DNA of 16,271 bases, from the NCBI GenBank assembly GCA_023393715.1, contig JAEXCD010000062.1:1-16271 (forward strand). Reading direction: 5' to 3'. The DNA is from Bacillota bacterium. GTDB lineage: Bacteria; Bacillota; Clostridia; Tissierellales; Peptoniphilaceae. A program made the translations under genes and the position numbers. Numbering within the stretch: position 1 is the stretch's first letter; the number at the start of each line of letters is the position of its first letter. Shown in pieces: positions 7,238 through 15,851 of the stretch. The notes beneath the pieces were generated by a model. The model had not been told where the DNA came from and made no database searches. It saw only the letters and a list, made by a program, of their open reading frames with translations.

Positions 7238-8001
7238 GCTGCTGAAGATTGAAACGCTCAGCAAGCATTTTGGCGGCGTCAAGGCGATCAACGGCTTTCA
7301 GCTGACGCTCGACGAAGGAAAAATTTACGGCCTGATCGGACCGAACGGCGCGGGCAAGACGACGATCTTTAACGTCATTACCGGCATCTACGAGCCGACA
7401 GAGGGGCGCATCCTCTTTCAGGGAGCGGATATCTCGGGGAAGAAGCCGCAGGATATTGCGAAAATGGGGATTGGCCGCACGTTCCAGAATATTCGTCTGT
7501 TTACCAAGCTCAGCGCGCTGCAAAACGTGCTTTTGGCGAATCACGGGTTACTGAGCTACGGTCTTTTCGAGTCGACCTTCCGCACGAAGAAATTCCGTTC
7601 CGAGGAGCAAAAGGCGATCGAAAACGCGCGCTATCTGCTGGAGACCGTCGGTCTGTCGGAGTATGAAAAATCAATTGCGGGCAGCCTGCCCTACGGCCAT
7701 CAGCGAAAGCTGGAAATCGCGCGCGCATTGGCGCTGAACCCGAAGCTTCTTTTGCTCGATGAACCGGCGGCGGGGATGAACGTGGAGGAATCGATCGGGC
7801 TCGTGCGCTTTATTCAGCAGATTAAGGAGCGTTTTGACGTGACGATCCTGATGATCGAGCATCACATGGACGTCGTGTTTAATCTGTGCGACGAATGTAC
7901 CGTGCTCAATTTCGGAACGACGATTGCCTCGGGTACGCCGGATGAGATCAAGAAGAATCCAGAGGTGATTCGCGCCTATTTGGGAGAGGAGGCGGTCGAG
8001 C

Positions 8002-8018
<17 letters not shown>
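7230..8018 (+). CDS. Liv-type ABC transporter ATPase, LivG-like
   Basis: This is a 262-residue ABC ATPase. Walker A is GPNGAGKTT (37-45), the Q-loop lies in FQN (85-87), the signature is the LivG-type LPYGHQ (153-158), Walker B is LLLLDEP (173-179), and the switch region is IEHHMD with H211/H212. The C-terminal segment AYLGEE is usual for this subfamily. The start ATG 7230 lies inside the end of the LivM-like gene, behind GGAGGTG. It would pair with the LivF-like ATPase to drive import. Confidence 0.94.
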
Positions 8019-8703
<685 letters not shown>

Positions 8704-8714
8704 GGAGGCAAGCG

Positions 8715-9593
8715 ATGGAGCATGCTATTCAAGGAGCGTATGCGGCGCTTTCGGACCGACAGCTGGCGCTTTTGGCGGCAAAGATCCGCCTGGACGAGCT
8801 CGAGATGGTGTTTCGGGCGGATTCGGGACACATCGGCGGCTCGCTCTCGGCGACGGATGTACTGACGGCGCTGTATTTTACGGAAATGAGGATTGACCCC
8901 GAACGGCCGGATTGGGCGGAGCGGGACCGTCTGGTGCTCTCGAAGGGGCACTGCACGCCGGCGCTGTATTCGGTGCTTGCCCGCCGCGGCTTTTTTCCAA
9001 GGGAAGAGCTCTCCGGCTTTCGCAGGGCGGACAGCCGTCTTTCCGGACATGCAGAGTACCACGTTCCCGGCGTCGATATGTCGACGGGCTCGCTCGGCCA
9101 GGGCTTCTCCGCTGCGGTGGGGATGGCGCTGGCGAACCGCTCCGATCAGCGCGCGGCCCGCGTATTTGCCCTCGTCGGCGACGGCGAGATGCAGGAGGGG
9201 CAGATCTGGGAGGCGGCCATGTGCGCCGCACATTATCGGCTGGGGCGGCTCGTGCTGATTTTGGACAACAACGACCTGCAAATCGATGGCCGTGTGGGAG
9301 ATATCATGAACGTGTATCCGATCGAAGAGAAGTTTCGCGCGTTCGGGTGGGCGGTTCAAACGATCGACGGGCACGACTTTTCGCAGATCCGCCGTGCGCT
9401 GGAAGGCACGCGGACGGCGGGCGATCGCCCTCAGTGCATCGTGGCGAAGACGATTAAGGGGCGCGGTATTTCGTTTATGGAGGACGATGGAAAGTGGCAC
9501 GGGGAAACGCCGAACCGGGAAGAGTACGAGCGGGGAAGGCAGGAGCTGTGCCGTCGGATTCAGGAGCTGGAACAGGAGGTGCGCGGTGAGTGA
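8715..9593 (+). CDS. Transketolase, N-terminal (ThDP-binding) subunit
   Basis: This 292-residue protein corresponds to the N-terminal third to half of transketolase, made as a separate chain. GHIGGSLS (39-45 region, H39), SKGHC (H79) and the thiamine-diphosphate/Mg motif GDG (155-157) ending in NN (185-186) are all present, as is KWHGE (H262). The chosen start is ATG 8715 after GAGGAGG; an in-frame TTG at 8700 precedes that site. With its partner it should move two-carbon ketol units between sugar phosphates. Split transketolases are often recruited to pathways for unusual sugars (for example apulose-4-phosphate and sulfofructose), so a specialised substrate is plausible here. Confidence 0.92.
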   Translation: MEHAIQGAYAALSDRQLALLAAKIRLDELEMVFRADSGHIGGSLSATDVLTALYFTEMRIDPERPDWAERDRLVLSKGHCTPALYSVLARRGFFPREELSGFRRADSRLSGHAEYHVPGVDMSTGSLGQGFSAAVGMALANRSDQRAARVFALVGDGEMQEGQIWEAAMCAAHYRLGRLVLILDNNDLQIDGRVGDIMNVYPIEEKFRAFGWAVQTIDGHDFSQIRRALEGTRTAGDRPQCIVAKTIKGRGISFMEDDGKWHGETPNREEYERGRQELCRRIQELEQEVRGE

Positions 9594-10539
9594 CGAAAAA
9601 ATCGCAACGCGCGTCGCGTATGGAAAGGCGCTGCTCGAAATCGGCGCCGACGAGCGCATCGTCGCACTGGACGCCGATTTAGGCTGCTGCACGAGAACGG
9701 ATGCCTTTGCGGAGCGCTACCCCGACCGCCATTTTAATGTCGGCATCGCCGAAGCAAACATGGTCGGCGTTGCGGCGGGGATGGCGACATGCGGGAAAAA
9801 ACCGTATGTACATTCCTTTGCGATGTTTCTGGCGGGGCGCGCCTTTGAGCAGATTCGAAATTCGGTTTGCTATCCGAATGTGAATGTCGTTTTAGCCGGG
9901 ACGCATGCCGGACTGACCGTGGGCAAGGACGGCGCGACGCACCAGTGTCTGGAGGATATCGGCTTGATGCGGGTGCTGCCCAATATGAAGGTGTTCGTTC
10001 CCGCGGATCAGTACGATACCGAAAAGCTGGTGCGGCTTTCCGCATCGTTGGACGGCCCGGCCTATATTCGCCTGAGCCGGTATGAGGGGCGGAACATCAC
10101 CGATCCGGAAGCCGAGGTGCATTTGGGCGGCTCGCATCTGCTGCGGTCGGGCGACGATGTGACGATTTTTGCCTGCGGGCTCATGGTCGAGCGCGCGATG
10201 GACTGCGCGGCGCGGCTGGAGGAAGAGGGCATCTCGGTGCGCGTGATCGACGTGTATTGCGTTAAGCCGATCGACCGTGCACGCATTTTGGCCGCGTCGC
10301 GGGAAACGGCGTGTCTCGTGAGTATGGAGGAGCACAATATCTATACCGGCATGGGCTCTGCCGTGGCGGAGGTGTTGTCGGAGGAACCGGGCGCGCCGCT
10401 TTTGCGCATCGGCGTCGAGGACGCGTTTGGCAAGTCCGGCGACGAGGAGCAGCTGCTCGAGGATTACGGATTGAGTACGGAGCGGCTTGTGACGCGGATT
10501 CGTGCGTTTTTGGAAAAGAGAAAGGAAGCACGTCGATGA
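9586..10539 (+). CDS. Transketolase, C-terminal (pyrimidine-binding) subunit
   Basis: The start is GTG 9586, 5 nt after a perfect AGGAGGT (9574-9580), inside the end of the N subunit gene (8-bp overlap); longer upstream frames lack such a site. The 317 residues contain the catalytic glutamate that activates the cofactor (E56 in NVGIAEANMVGVAAGMA), the substrate-side motif GKDGATHQ (113-120, H119), and the C-terminal transketolase domain with LEEEGISVRVIDVYCVKPID. Overlapping translation fits equal production of two subunits of one enzyme. 1-deoxyxylulose-5-phosphate synthase is less likely, because that is a single longer chain. Confidence 0.92.
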   Translation: MSDEKIATRVAYGKALLEIGADERIVALDADLGCCTRTDAFAERYPDRHFNVGIAEANMVGVAAGMATCGKKPYVHSFAMFLAGRAFEQIRNSVCYPNVNVVLAGTHAGLTVGKDGATHQCLEDIGLMRVLPNMKVFVPADQYDTEKLVRLSASLDGPAYIRLSRYEGRNITDPEAEVHLGGSHLLRSGDDVTIFACGLMVERAMDCAARLEEEGISVRVIDVYCVKPIDRARILAASRETACLVSMEEHNIYTGMGSAVAEVLSEEPGAPLLRIGVEDAFGKSGDEEQLLEDYGLSTERLVTRIRAFLEKRKEARR

Positions 10540-11732
10540 GTGTATCCTGGTCGAATGAAGAAATTACGCAATTTGTAAAACAATCCTATGAACCGTTTCG
10601 GGGCGAAGAGCGCCTTGAGATCGAAGAGATCGGCGACGGCAACATTAACTATGTCTATCGCGTGCGCTCTCCGAAGGGGCAATCCGTAATTCTGAAGGTG
10701 GCGACGGGGACGCTGCGCTCCTCGGGGCGTGATCTGACGACGGATCGTATTCACCTGGAGGTGGCTTATTTACAGCGCGCCCGCGCGGTTGATCCCGATC
10801 GCATTCCGGAGATTTTCTGCTTTGACGCGGAGAAGAACGCGGTGCTGATGGAGGATATCGGGACGCATCAGAACCTGCGCTACGCGCTTGAGGCGGAGCG
10901 GATTTTGCCGAAGCTGCCGGAGCAGATCGGCCGCTACTGCGCGGAGATGGCGTTTCGTACATCGGATCTTTCCCTGTCGCCGGAGAAAAAGAAGGCGGAG
11001 GATCGCTTTTTTGTCAATCCGGCGATGTGCGATATTTCGGAGGATCTCGTGTTCACCGAGCCTTATGGCGATTACAAAGGCCGCAACCGCATTGCCGGAG
11101 AAAACGACCTTTTTATCCGGTGGCTGACGGAGCAGGATCCGGCTTTGCTCGCGAAAATCGGGCAGCTGCGGTTCCGGTTTATGAACTGGCACGAAGCGTT
11201 GCTTCACGGCGATCTGCATTCCGGGTCGATCTTTGTCACGGAGGACGATACAAAGGTCATCGACAGTGAGTTTGCCTTTTACGGCCCGGTGGGCTATGAC
11301 GTCGGCAACGTCGTGGCGCACTTTGTGATCGCGTATGCGGCCAAGGCGTGGCATCAGCATGCGGACGCGACGTTTATGGCGTGGCTGCGCCGCGCGATGG
11401 AGGAGACGATTCGGGTTTTCGAAGCGCATCTGTTTGAGCTGATGTGTCAGACTCCGATGCTGGAGACGCAGAACGGCCTTTTTGCGGCGGAGTTTATTCA
11501 AAGCATTCGGCGCGATACGCTTGCCTATGCCGGGACGGAAATCATACGCCGGACGATCGGGGATACCAAGACGAGGGAAATCGAGCTTGCCGAGCAGACC
11601 GAAAACGGTGCGGCGTTCCAGAGGCAATTATTCCTTCTGGGCCGGGAGCTGGTGCTCGGCAGCGATCGGTACGACCGAGCCGCGACGATTGCCGAATTGA
11701 CAGAACGCTATTTTGGACGAGGTGAAAAATGA
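10536..11732 (+). CDS. mtnK: S-methyl-5-thioribose kinase (MtnK)
   Basis: The 398-residue length equals the usual MtnK length. The fold is the aminoglycoside-phosphotransferase/choline-kinase type. A glycine loop is seen in GDGNINYVYRV (33-43), the nucleotide lysine in VILKVA (K54), the catalytic HGDLHSGSIF (D226), the metal-binding DSEFAFYGP (D243, E245), and a paired arginine in EIIRRTIG (R338, R339) like the one that holds methylthioribose in known MtnK. It phosphorylates methylthioribose at C1; 5-deoxyribose may also be used. The next enzyme of the pathway, the MtnA isomerase, is not in the window. ATG 10536 overlaps the transketolase stop (ATGA). Confidence 0.9.
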   Translation: MSVSWSNEEITQFVKQSYEPFRGEERLEIEEIGDGNINYVYRVRSPKGQSVILKVATGTLRSSGRDLTTDRIHLEVAYLQRARAVDPDRIPEIFCFDAEKNAVLMEDIGTHQNLRYALEAERILPKLPEQIGRYCAEMAFRTSDLSLSPEKKKAEDRFFVNPAMCDISEDLVFTEPYGDYKGRNRIAGENDLFIRWLTEQDPALLAKIGQLRFRFMNWHEALLHGDLHSGSIFVTEDDTKVIDSEFAFYGPVGYDVGNVVAHFVIAYAAKAWHQHADATFMAWLRRAMEETIRVFEAHLFELMCQTPMLETQNGLFAAEFIQSIRRDTLAYAGTEIIRRTIGDTKTREIELAEQTENGAAFQRQLFLLGRELVLGSDRYDRAATIAELTERYFGRGEK

Positions 11733-12727
11733 AATTGCTGGTTCGCGCACCGATGCGAGAAGAGGACTTGGCTGCGCTGAGTACCTTATTTGATGAAATC
11801 GTCTTTGATCCGTGGAATACGACGGGGAGGAGATGGTATGAGGATGAGCTTTTGGCGGAGCTGCTCCGTCAGCAGCCGGACGCCCTGATTACCGAGCTGG
11901 ATGAGGTGCAGGAGAAGGTTCTGGCCGGGTACGGCCGCCTGCAATGGGTGGGCGACTGCCGTGCGACGCCGGAAAATATCGACGTCGCTGCATGCAGCAG
12001 GTACGGCGTGCCGCTGCTGTGTACACCCGGGCGAAATGCACAGGCGGTCGCGGAGATGTGGCTCGCACTGGTGATCGGCGCCATGCGGAATATCTCGCCG
12101 GCCATTCGCTGGATGAAGGATGGCGGCTGGGTGAAGGGCACGACTCCGTATCACCTGTGGATGGGCAACGAGCTGATGTACAAGCGCGTCGCGTTTGTCG
12201 GGATGGGCGCGGTGCCGCAGCATATTGCGCGTTTGCTTCGACCCTTCGAATGCGACATCACCTATTTTGATCCCTTCGTGGAGCAAACGGATTTTCCGTC
12301 GGTGAAAAGGGAAAGCATCGAGTCACTGTTCGAGGATGCCGATATCATCTCGCTTCATCTGCCGCTCAACGAGCAGACCAGGGGGATGATTACCGAGACG
12401 ATGTTGTCGCATATCGCACCCCACGCCCTGTTCGTCAACACGGCTCGGGCGGGGGTCGTCGACTGCGACGCGTTGTACCGTCTGCTCAAGGAGAAGACGA
12501 TTCGCGGGGCTGTGATCGACGTGTTCGAAAACGAGCCGCCGGAGGCGTCGGACCGGCGCTTCTTCGAGCTGGAGAATTGCCTTGTGACGCCGCACATCTG
12601 CGGCTCGACCTATGAGATTGCCGACCACCAGTCCCGCATCCTGACGGATCGCATTCTGCGTTTTGCCCGCGGGGAGCGGGGGCGCGCGGTTGTCTACAAT
12701 GCAAAGGGGTTGGAAGAACGAGCATGA
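11729..12727 (+). CDS. D-2-hydroxyacid dehydrogenase family protein
   Basis: This 332-residue protein has the NAD-dependent D-2-hydroxyacid dehydrogenase fold, related to SerA. The catalytic set is visible: R240 (NTARAGVVD), E269 (FENEPPE) and H289 (THPHICGS-type, TPHICGST). D181 at the end of the second strand (YFDPF) favours NAD over NADP. The cofactor loop reads GMGAVPQ (158-164), with proline where the family usually has the third glycine. ATG 11729 overlaps mtnK (ATGA) behind GAGGTG. In this operon it may oxidise or reduce a 2-keto or 2-hydroxy acid from the sugar's breakdown; the substrate cannot be read from sequence. Confidence 0.85.
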   Translation: MKLLVRAPMREEDLAALSTLFDEIVFDPWNTTGRRWYEDELLAELLRQQPDALITELDEVQEKVLAGYGRLQWVGDCRATPENIDVAACSRYGVPLLCTPGRNAQAVAEMWLALVIGAMRNISPAIRWMKDGGWVKGTTPYHLWMGNELMYKRVAFVGMGAVPQHIARLLRPFECDITYFDPFVEQTDFPSVKRESIESLFEDADIISLHLPLNEQTRGMITETMLSHIAPHALFVNTARAGVVDCDALYRLLKEKTIRGAVIDVFENEPPEASDRRFFELENCLVTPHICGSTYEIADHQSRILTDRILRFARGERGRAVVYNAKGLEERA

Positions 12728-14163
12728 AGGGATTCCTGTTGATCGATATCGGCACGGGGAGCACGCGTGTCGGCCTGTGTACTCAGGCGGGCGAGATGCA
12801 TTGCCTGTCGGCATTTCCCAATGCGGCGCTGCATGAAAAGCGCGAAGAGCCGGTTCGCCGGTGGCGCTGCTTTGTCGAGAGGCTGGAGGAGACGATCCGC
12901 GGATTGCTTATACAGGCGCCCGATTTTACCATCACGGCGGTCAGCGTCGATTCGGCGCGGCAAAGCTTTGTCGCACTGGATGAGAAGGGACAGGTGTGCG
13001 AGCTGTTTCTCAATACGGAAAATGCGGACGAAGCAATCGTCGCGTCGTTGAAGCAGCGGCTTGTCCCCGACGTTTTTCCGGTTGCCGGGAAGCCGTTGAC
13101 GGAGGATTTTTTAGCTCCAAAGCTGTATCAGCTCAAAAGAAACCACCTGCAGCGCTACAGGCGCATTCGAGCCGTGGTCGGCTTCAGCGAGGGCGTGGGC
13201 GCGTGGATGACGGGAAAGAGCGGAATGGAGTATTCGCAGGCAACGGAGTCACTGCTGTACGATATCGCACAGCGCACGTGGTCTCAGGAGCTGATTCAGG
13301 CCTTTGAGGTGGACGCGGAAAAATTACCGCCGCTCCTGTCCTCGGGGACGTCGCTTGGCGCGGTACGGAGCGATTTTCTCGAACGGATCGGATATCGGAG
13401 GGCCGCATTTCCCTACGTCGTCGGCGGCGCGGATACGCAGGTCGGCATGAGCGCATTCGACCTCGAGGCGGGCGATCTGGTCGCGCTGGCGGGCACGACC
13501 TCGCCGGTTTTGGAGCTGGTGGATCGGTTCGATTCCGATCGCGATCGCGGCTTTTGGATGGATGCCGATCTCGGCGGGCATCGCGTGTTTCGCGAGGCGA
13601 ATCCGGGCATCGCAGGGCTGAATTATCAGCTGTGGAAGGAATCCATGCTAAAAGATTGGACATATGAACAGCTAGAGTGCTATTATCGGAGAGCTGAGCG
13701 CATCCCCGTCGTTGCACAGCTGACCTCGCAGGTCGCGCGAAATCATCAAAATCGTCCGAGGGGTGCGTTTTTCGTCGAAACGCCGCTTCAGCCGCAGCAA
13801 CTGGCGGCGGATTTTGCGATGGGCATTTTAGCGGACCATGCGGTTGCGCTTGCGGTGCAGATACAGCGCCTGGAGGCGGGAAAGAAATCAGCGGGGCGAA
13901 TTTATGTCGGCGGCGGCAGCTTCCGTTCGTCGGTTTTCACGGAATGGGTCAGCGCCCTGTTACAGCGCCCTCTCATTCGTTTGCAGGGATTTGAGGAAAG
14001 TACTTTTTACGGATTAGCCCGGATCTGTCGAAGATTTTTACACCTGCCGGAGCAGGAACGCAGGCTTGATGAGATTATTGAGCCTCGGACGATGCCGCAG
14101 ATTGAGGAATTTCGTGGATGCTGGGAAGAAATGGATAGGCTGCTTAGAAAGGTGGAGCAATAG
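12724..14163 (+). CDS. FGGY-family carbohydrate kinase
   Basis: This 479-residue kinase has the FGGY layout: an N-terminal phosphate loop DIGTGSTR (8-15), the catalytic aspartate in VGGADTQ (D237), AGTTSPV (256-262) and the C-terminal adenosine motif GGGSFRSS (397-404). It overlaps the dehydrogenase by 4 bp (ATGA). It would phosphorylate a ketose, alditol or related sugar. Among characterised members, xylulokinase and the AI-2 kinase LsrK are candidates by general layout, but I cannot choose between them. A second sugar kinase beside MtnK in one operon is unusual, since MtnK alone would prime methylthioribose. Confidence 0.87.
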   Translation: MKGFLLIDIGTGSTRVGLCTQAGEMHCLSAFPNAALHEKREEPVRRWRCFVERLEETIRGLLIQAPDFTITAVSVDSARQSFVALDEKGQVCELFLNTENADEAIVASLKQRLVPDVFPVAGKPLTEDFLAPKLYQLKRNHLQRYRRIRAVVGFSEGVGAWMTGKSGMEYSQATESLLYDIAQRTWSQELIQAFEVDAEKLPPLLSSGTSLGAVRSDFLERIGYRRAAFPYVVGGADTQVGMSAFDLEAGDLVALAGTTSPVLELVDRFDSDRDRGFWMDADLGGHRVFREANPGIAGLNYQLWKESMLKDWTYEQLECYYRRAERIPVVAQLTSQVARNHQNRPRGAFFVETPLQPQQLAADFAMGILADHAVALAVQIQRLEAGKKSAGRIYVGGGSFRSSVFTEWVSALLQRPLIRLQGFEESTFYGLARICRRFLHLPEQERRLDEIIEPRTMPQIEEFRGCWEEMDRLLRKVEQ

Positions 14164-14164
14164 A

Positions 14165-14806
14165 ATGTTACTTCAAAAGGAAAGAGAACTGGTTGTTGAA
14201 TACGGGAAAAAGATGATTACGGAGGGGCTGACGCAGGGCACGGGCGGCAATGTTTCCGTCTATAACCGTGAAGAGGGGCTGTGGTGCATCAGCCCGAGCG
14301 GCATCGATTATTTCGAAACCGAGCCGGAGGATGTCGTCGTTCTGGATATCGAGGGAAATATCGTCGAAGGAAACTGCAAGCCCTCGAGTGAAATGGAGAT
14401 GCACCGCCTGATTTATGTGAACTTTCCGCAGGCCAACGCGGTGTTCCACTGCCACTCCACCTATGCGACGGCGCTGTCGATTTTGCGTGAGGATTTGCCG
14501 GCTTCGAACTACCTCGTCGCCGACGGCGGCGGCAACAATGTCCGCTGCTCGGAGTATGCGACGTTCGGAACGAAGGAAATCGGCGAAGCGGCGGTAAAGG
14601 CGATGCAGGGACGTCGCGCCTGCCTTCTGGCCAACCACGGACAGATCACGTTTGCGGGAAATCTGAAGAGCGCCTTCGGCGTGGCGCGCATGGTCGAGCA
14701 ATGCTCGCAGACGTACTTGATCGCGCGTGCAGCCGGTGTGCCGAAGATTTTGGACGATGAGGAAATGGAGCGCATGCTCGTCAAATTTGAATCCTACGGT
14801 CAGTAA
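14165..14806 (+). CDS. Class II aldolase, L-fuculose-phosphate aldolase type
   Basis: The 213-residue length is typical of the zinc-dependent AraD/FucA family. Visible are GTGGNVS (26-31), SPSGIDY (43-49), the catalytic glutamate E76 in SSEMEMH, and the zinc ligands H95 and H97 (FHCHSTY) and H158 (ANHGQITF). Such enzymes split ketose 1-phosphates to DHAP and an aldehyde. In the known DHAP shunt, this kind of aldolase cleaves methylthioribulose-1-phosphate or 5-deoxyribulose-1-phosphate, which matches the presence of MtnK. The start is ATG 14165 after AAAGGTGGAG; upstream in-frame codons lie inside the kinase gene. It is the last gene of the operon. Confidence 0.9.
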   Translation: MLLQKERELVVEYGKKMITEGLTQGTGGNVSVYNREEGLWCISPSGIDYFETEPEDVVVLDIEGNIVEGNCKPSSEMEMHRLIYVNFPQANAVFHCHSTYATALSILREDLPASNYLVADGGGNNVRCSEYATFGTKEIGEAAVKAMQGRRACLLANHGQITFAGNLKSAFGVARMVEQCSQTYLIARAAGVPKILDDEEMERMLVKFESYGQ

Positions 14807-14844
14807 ACCGCATCCTCGAGAAAAACAGAGCCCTGACATATCAT

Positions 14845-14875
14845 AAAACGGCGCCCTAAGATCGGGCGCCGTTTT
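14845..14875. terminator. Bidirectional terminator between the operon and deoR
   Basis: AAAACGGCGCCC (14845-14856) and GGGCGCCGTTTT (14864-14875) form a perfect 12-bp stem with a 7-nt loop. Runs of T follow in either direction. The last codons and the stop of deoR lie within the structure. Confidence 0.93.
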
Positions 14876-15683
14876 CAATTTCGCGTTTTTGCTCGGGAAA
14901 GTTCGGAGAGGTGAGTAATTGAATATTGTGCTCGGCTAAGTATTTTTCCCATTCGGGCGGAACAGGGGAATCCGTAATAATTCCATGCAGATCCTGAATG
15001 GAGCAGAGCTGAAAGGAGGAGGCCGAGTTGAATTTCGTGTGGTCGACGAGAAGATAGCGCTCAACCGACTGGTGCAGTGCCGTTTCGCGAATGGTCTTCA
15101 TCTCGAGATTCGAATCGGTGATCCCCTGTTCGAGCGACAGGGAGCTGCAGCTCAAAAAGGATTTGCTGAAGTGGTAGCGATGCAGCGCCTGATAGGTGTC
15201 GGGGCCCGAGGTGCACCCGTTTGTGGAATCTACGTTTCCGCCGAGCAGGATGACGCGAATCGTCGGCTGGTTTTGGAGTATCTGGGCGATGACGTAGGAG
15301 TTCGTCACGACGGTGAAGTGGTGAGGGTAATCCGCCTGCTGGGCGATGAGCTCCGCGACGGAAATCATCGTCGTCGAGTGGTCAAAATAAACAAAATCGT
15401 TGTCGTTAAACAGCGGAAGCGTCAGAAGGGCGATGGCCTTTTTTTCCAGCATGGCCAGGGAGCGGCGCACCTGGATATTGACGTTGTAGTTGGGGAATTC
15501 CATCTCGGGAATGTAGGCGCCGCCAAAGGTGATGATGACCTGTCCCTTTTGCTCGAGCTGACGGAGATCGCGCCGGATGGTCTGATCGGAAACGCGGTAT
15601 TTTTGTGCCAGCTCGTGGATGGAAACCGAGCCCTTTAGTGAAATATAGGCGTAGATATCGGCTTGACGTTCAACAGTAAGCAT
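14856..15683 (-). CDS. DeoR-family transcriptional regulator
   Basis: The 275-residue protein has an N-terminal winged helix-turn-helix (about residues 18-47, VSIHELAQKYRVSDQTIRRDL with the split reading IRRDLRQLEQKG). The C-terminal DeoR sugar-phosphate sensor domain follows: FDHSTTM, VVTNSYVIAQIL and LLGGNVDS. Family members usually repress sugar catabolic genes until a phosphorylated intermediate binds. It starts at ATG 15683 behind GAGGAGAGG and is convergent with the operon. A motif in its own promoter recurs at the operon promoter, so it is the likely local and autogenous regulator. The inducer is unknown. Confidence 0.92.
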   Translation of the reverse strand: MLTVERQADIYAYISLKGSVSIHELAQKYRVSDQTIRRDLRQLEQKGQVIITFGGAYIPEMEFPNYNVNIQVRRSLAMLEKKAIALLTLPLFNDNDFVYFDHSTTMISVAELIAQQADYPHHFTVVTNSYVIAQILQNQPTIRVILLGGNVDSTNGCTSGPDTYQALHRYHFSKSFLSCSSLSLEQGITDSNLEMKTIRETALHQSVERYLLVDHTKFNSASSFQLCSIQDLHGIITDSPVPPEWEKYLAEHNIQLLTSPNFPEQKREIENGARS

Positions 15684-15712
15684 AACCTCTCCTCAGATAT
15701 TATTTAACAGTA
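15669..15712. repeat. AACAGTA repeats around the deoR start
   Basis: TTCAACAGTA (15669-15678) and TTTAACAGTA (15703-15712) flank the deoR start codon and ribosome site. A third related copy, ATCAACAGTT, is at 15768-15777. They resemble the TTCAACA copies at the operon promoter and may be extra regulator sites. Confidence 0.35.
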
Positions 15713-15735
15713 AAACCTTATCCTCTGTATACTCT

Positions 15736-15764
15736 ATTATAGCGGATTTTTATTGAATTGTGAA
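15736..15764 (-). promoter_or_regulatory. Promoter of deoR
   Basis: On the minus strand TTCACA (15764-15759), a 17-nt spacer and a perfect TATAAT (15741-15736) make a strong sigma-A-type promoter. The shared element TTGAATTGT (15753-15761) overlaps the -35 and spacer, where a bound repressor would block polymerase. Confidence 0.8.
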
Positions 15765-15768
15765 AAGA

Positions 15769-15804
15769 TCAACAGTTGACTTTTCGCGGTGTGATGAGTA
15801 GCAT
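15769..15804 (+). promoter_or_regulatory. Promoter of the metallophosphoesterase gene with an overlapping palindrome
   Basis: TTGACT (15776-15781), a 17-nt spacer and TAGCAT (15799-15804) form a divergent promoter. The interrupted palindrome TCAACAGTTGA (15769-15779) overlaps its -35 hexamer. Confidence 0.55.
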
Positions 15805-15851
15805 GAAAAGAGAAGAATGCGAAGAAAAGGATTTAGAGGAGAGCGAGCTTT

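Noticed and set aside
9394..9585. N-terminal extension of the transketolase C subunit
   Set aside because: It overlaps the coding end of the N subunit and lacks a ribosome site. GTG 9586 follows a perfect AGGAGGT.
10311..10535. N-terminal extension of MtnK to an upstream start
   Set aside because: The extra 75 codons lie wholly inside the transketolase gene in another frame. ATG 10536 gives the normal MtnK length.
12724..14163. Naming the FGGY kinase as the AI-2 kinase LsrK
   Set aside because: Only family-level motifs can be seen, and no other lsr genes are present. The substrate remains open.
14985..15638. Long plus-strand reading frame opposite deoR
   Set aside because: The minus-strand frame encodes a clear DeoR protein. 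The plus-strand one has no domain and overlaps it completely.
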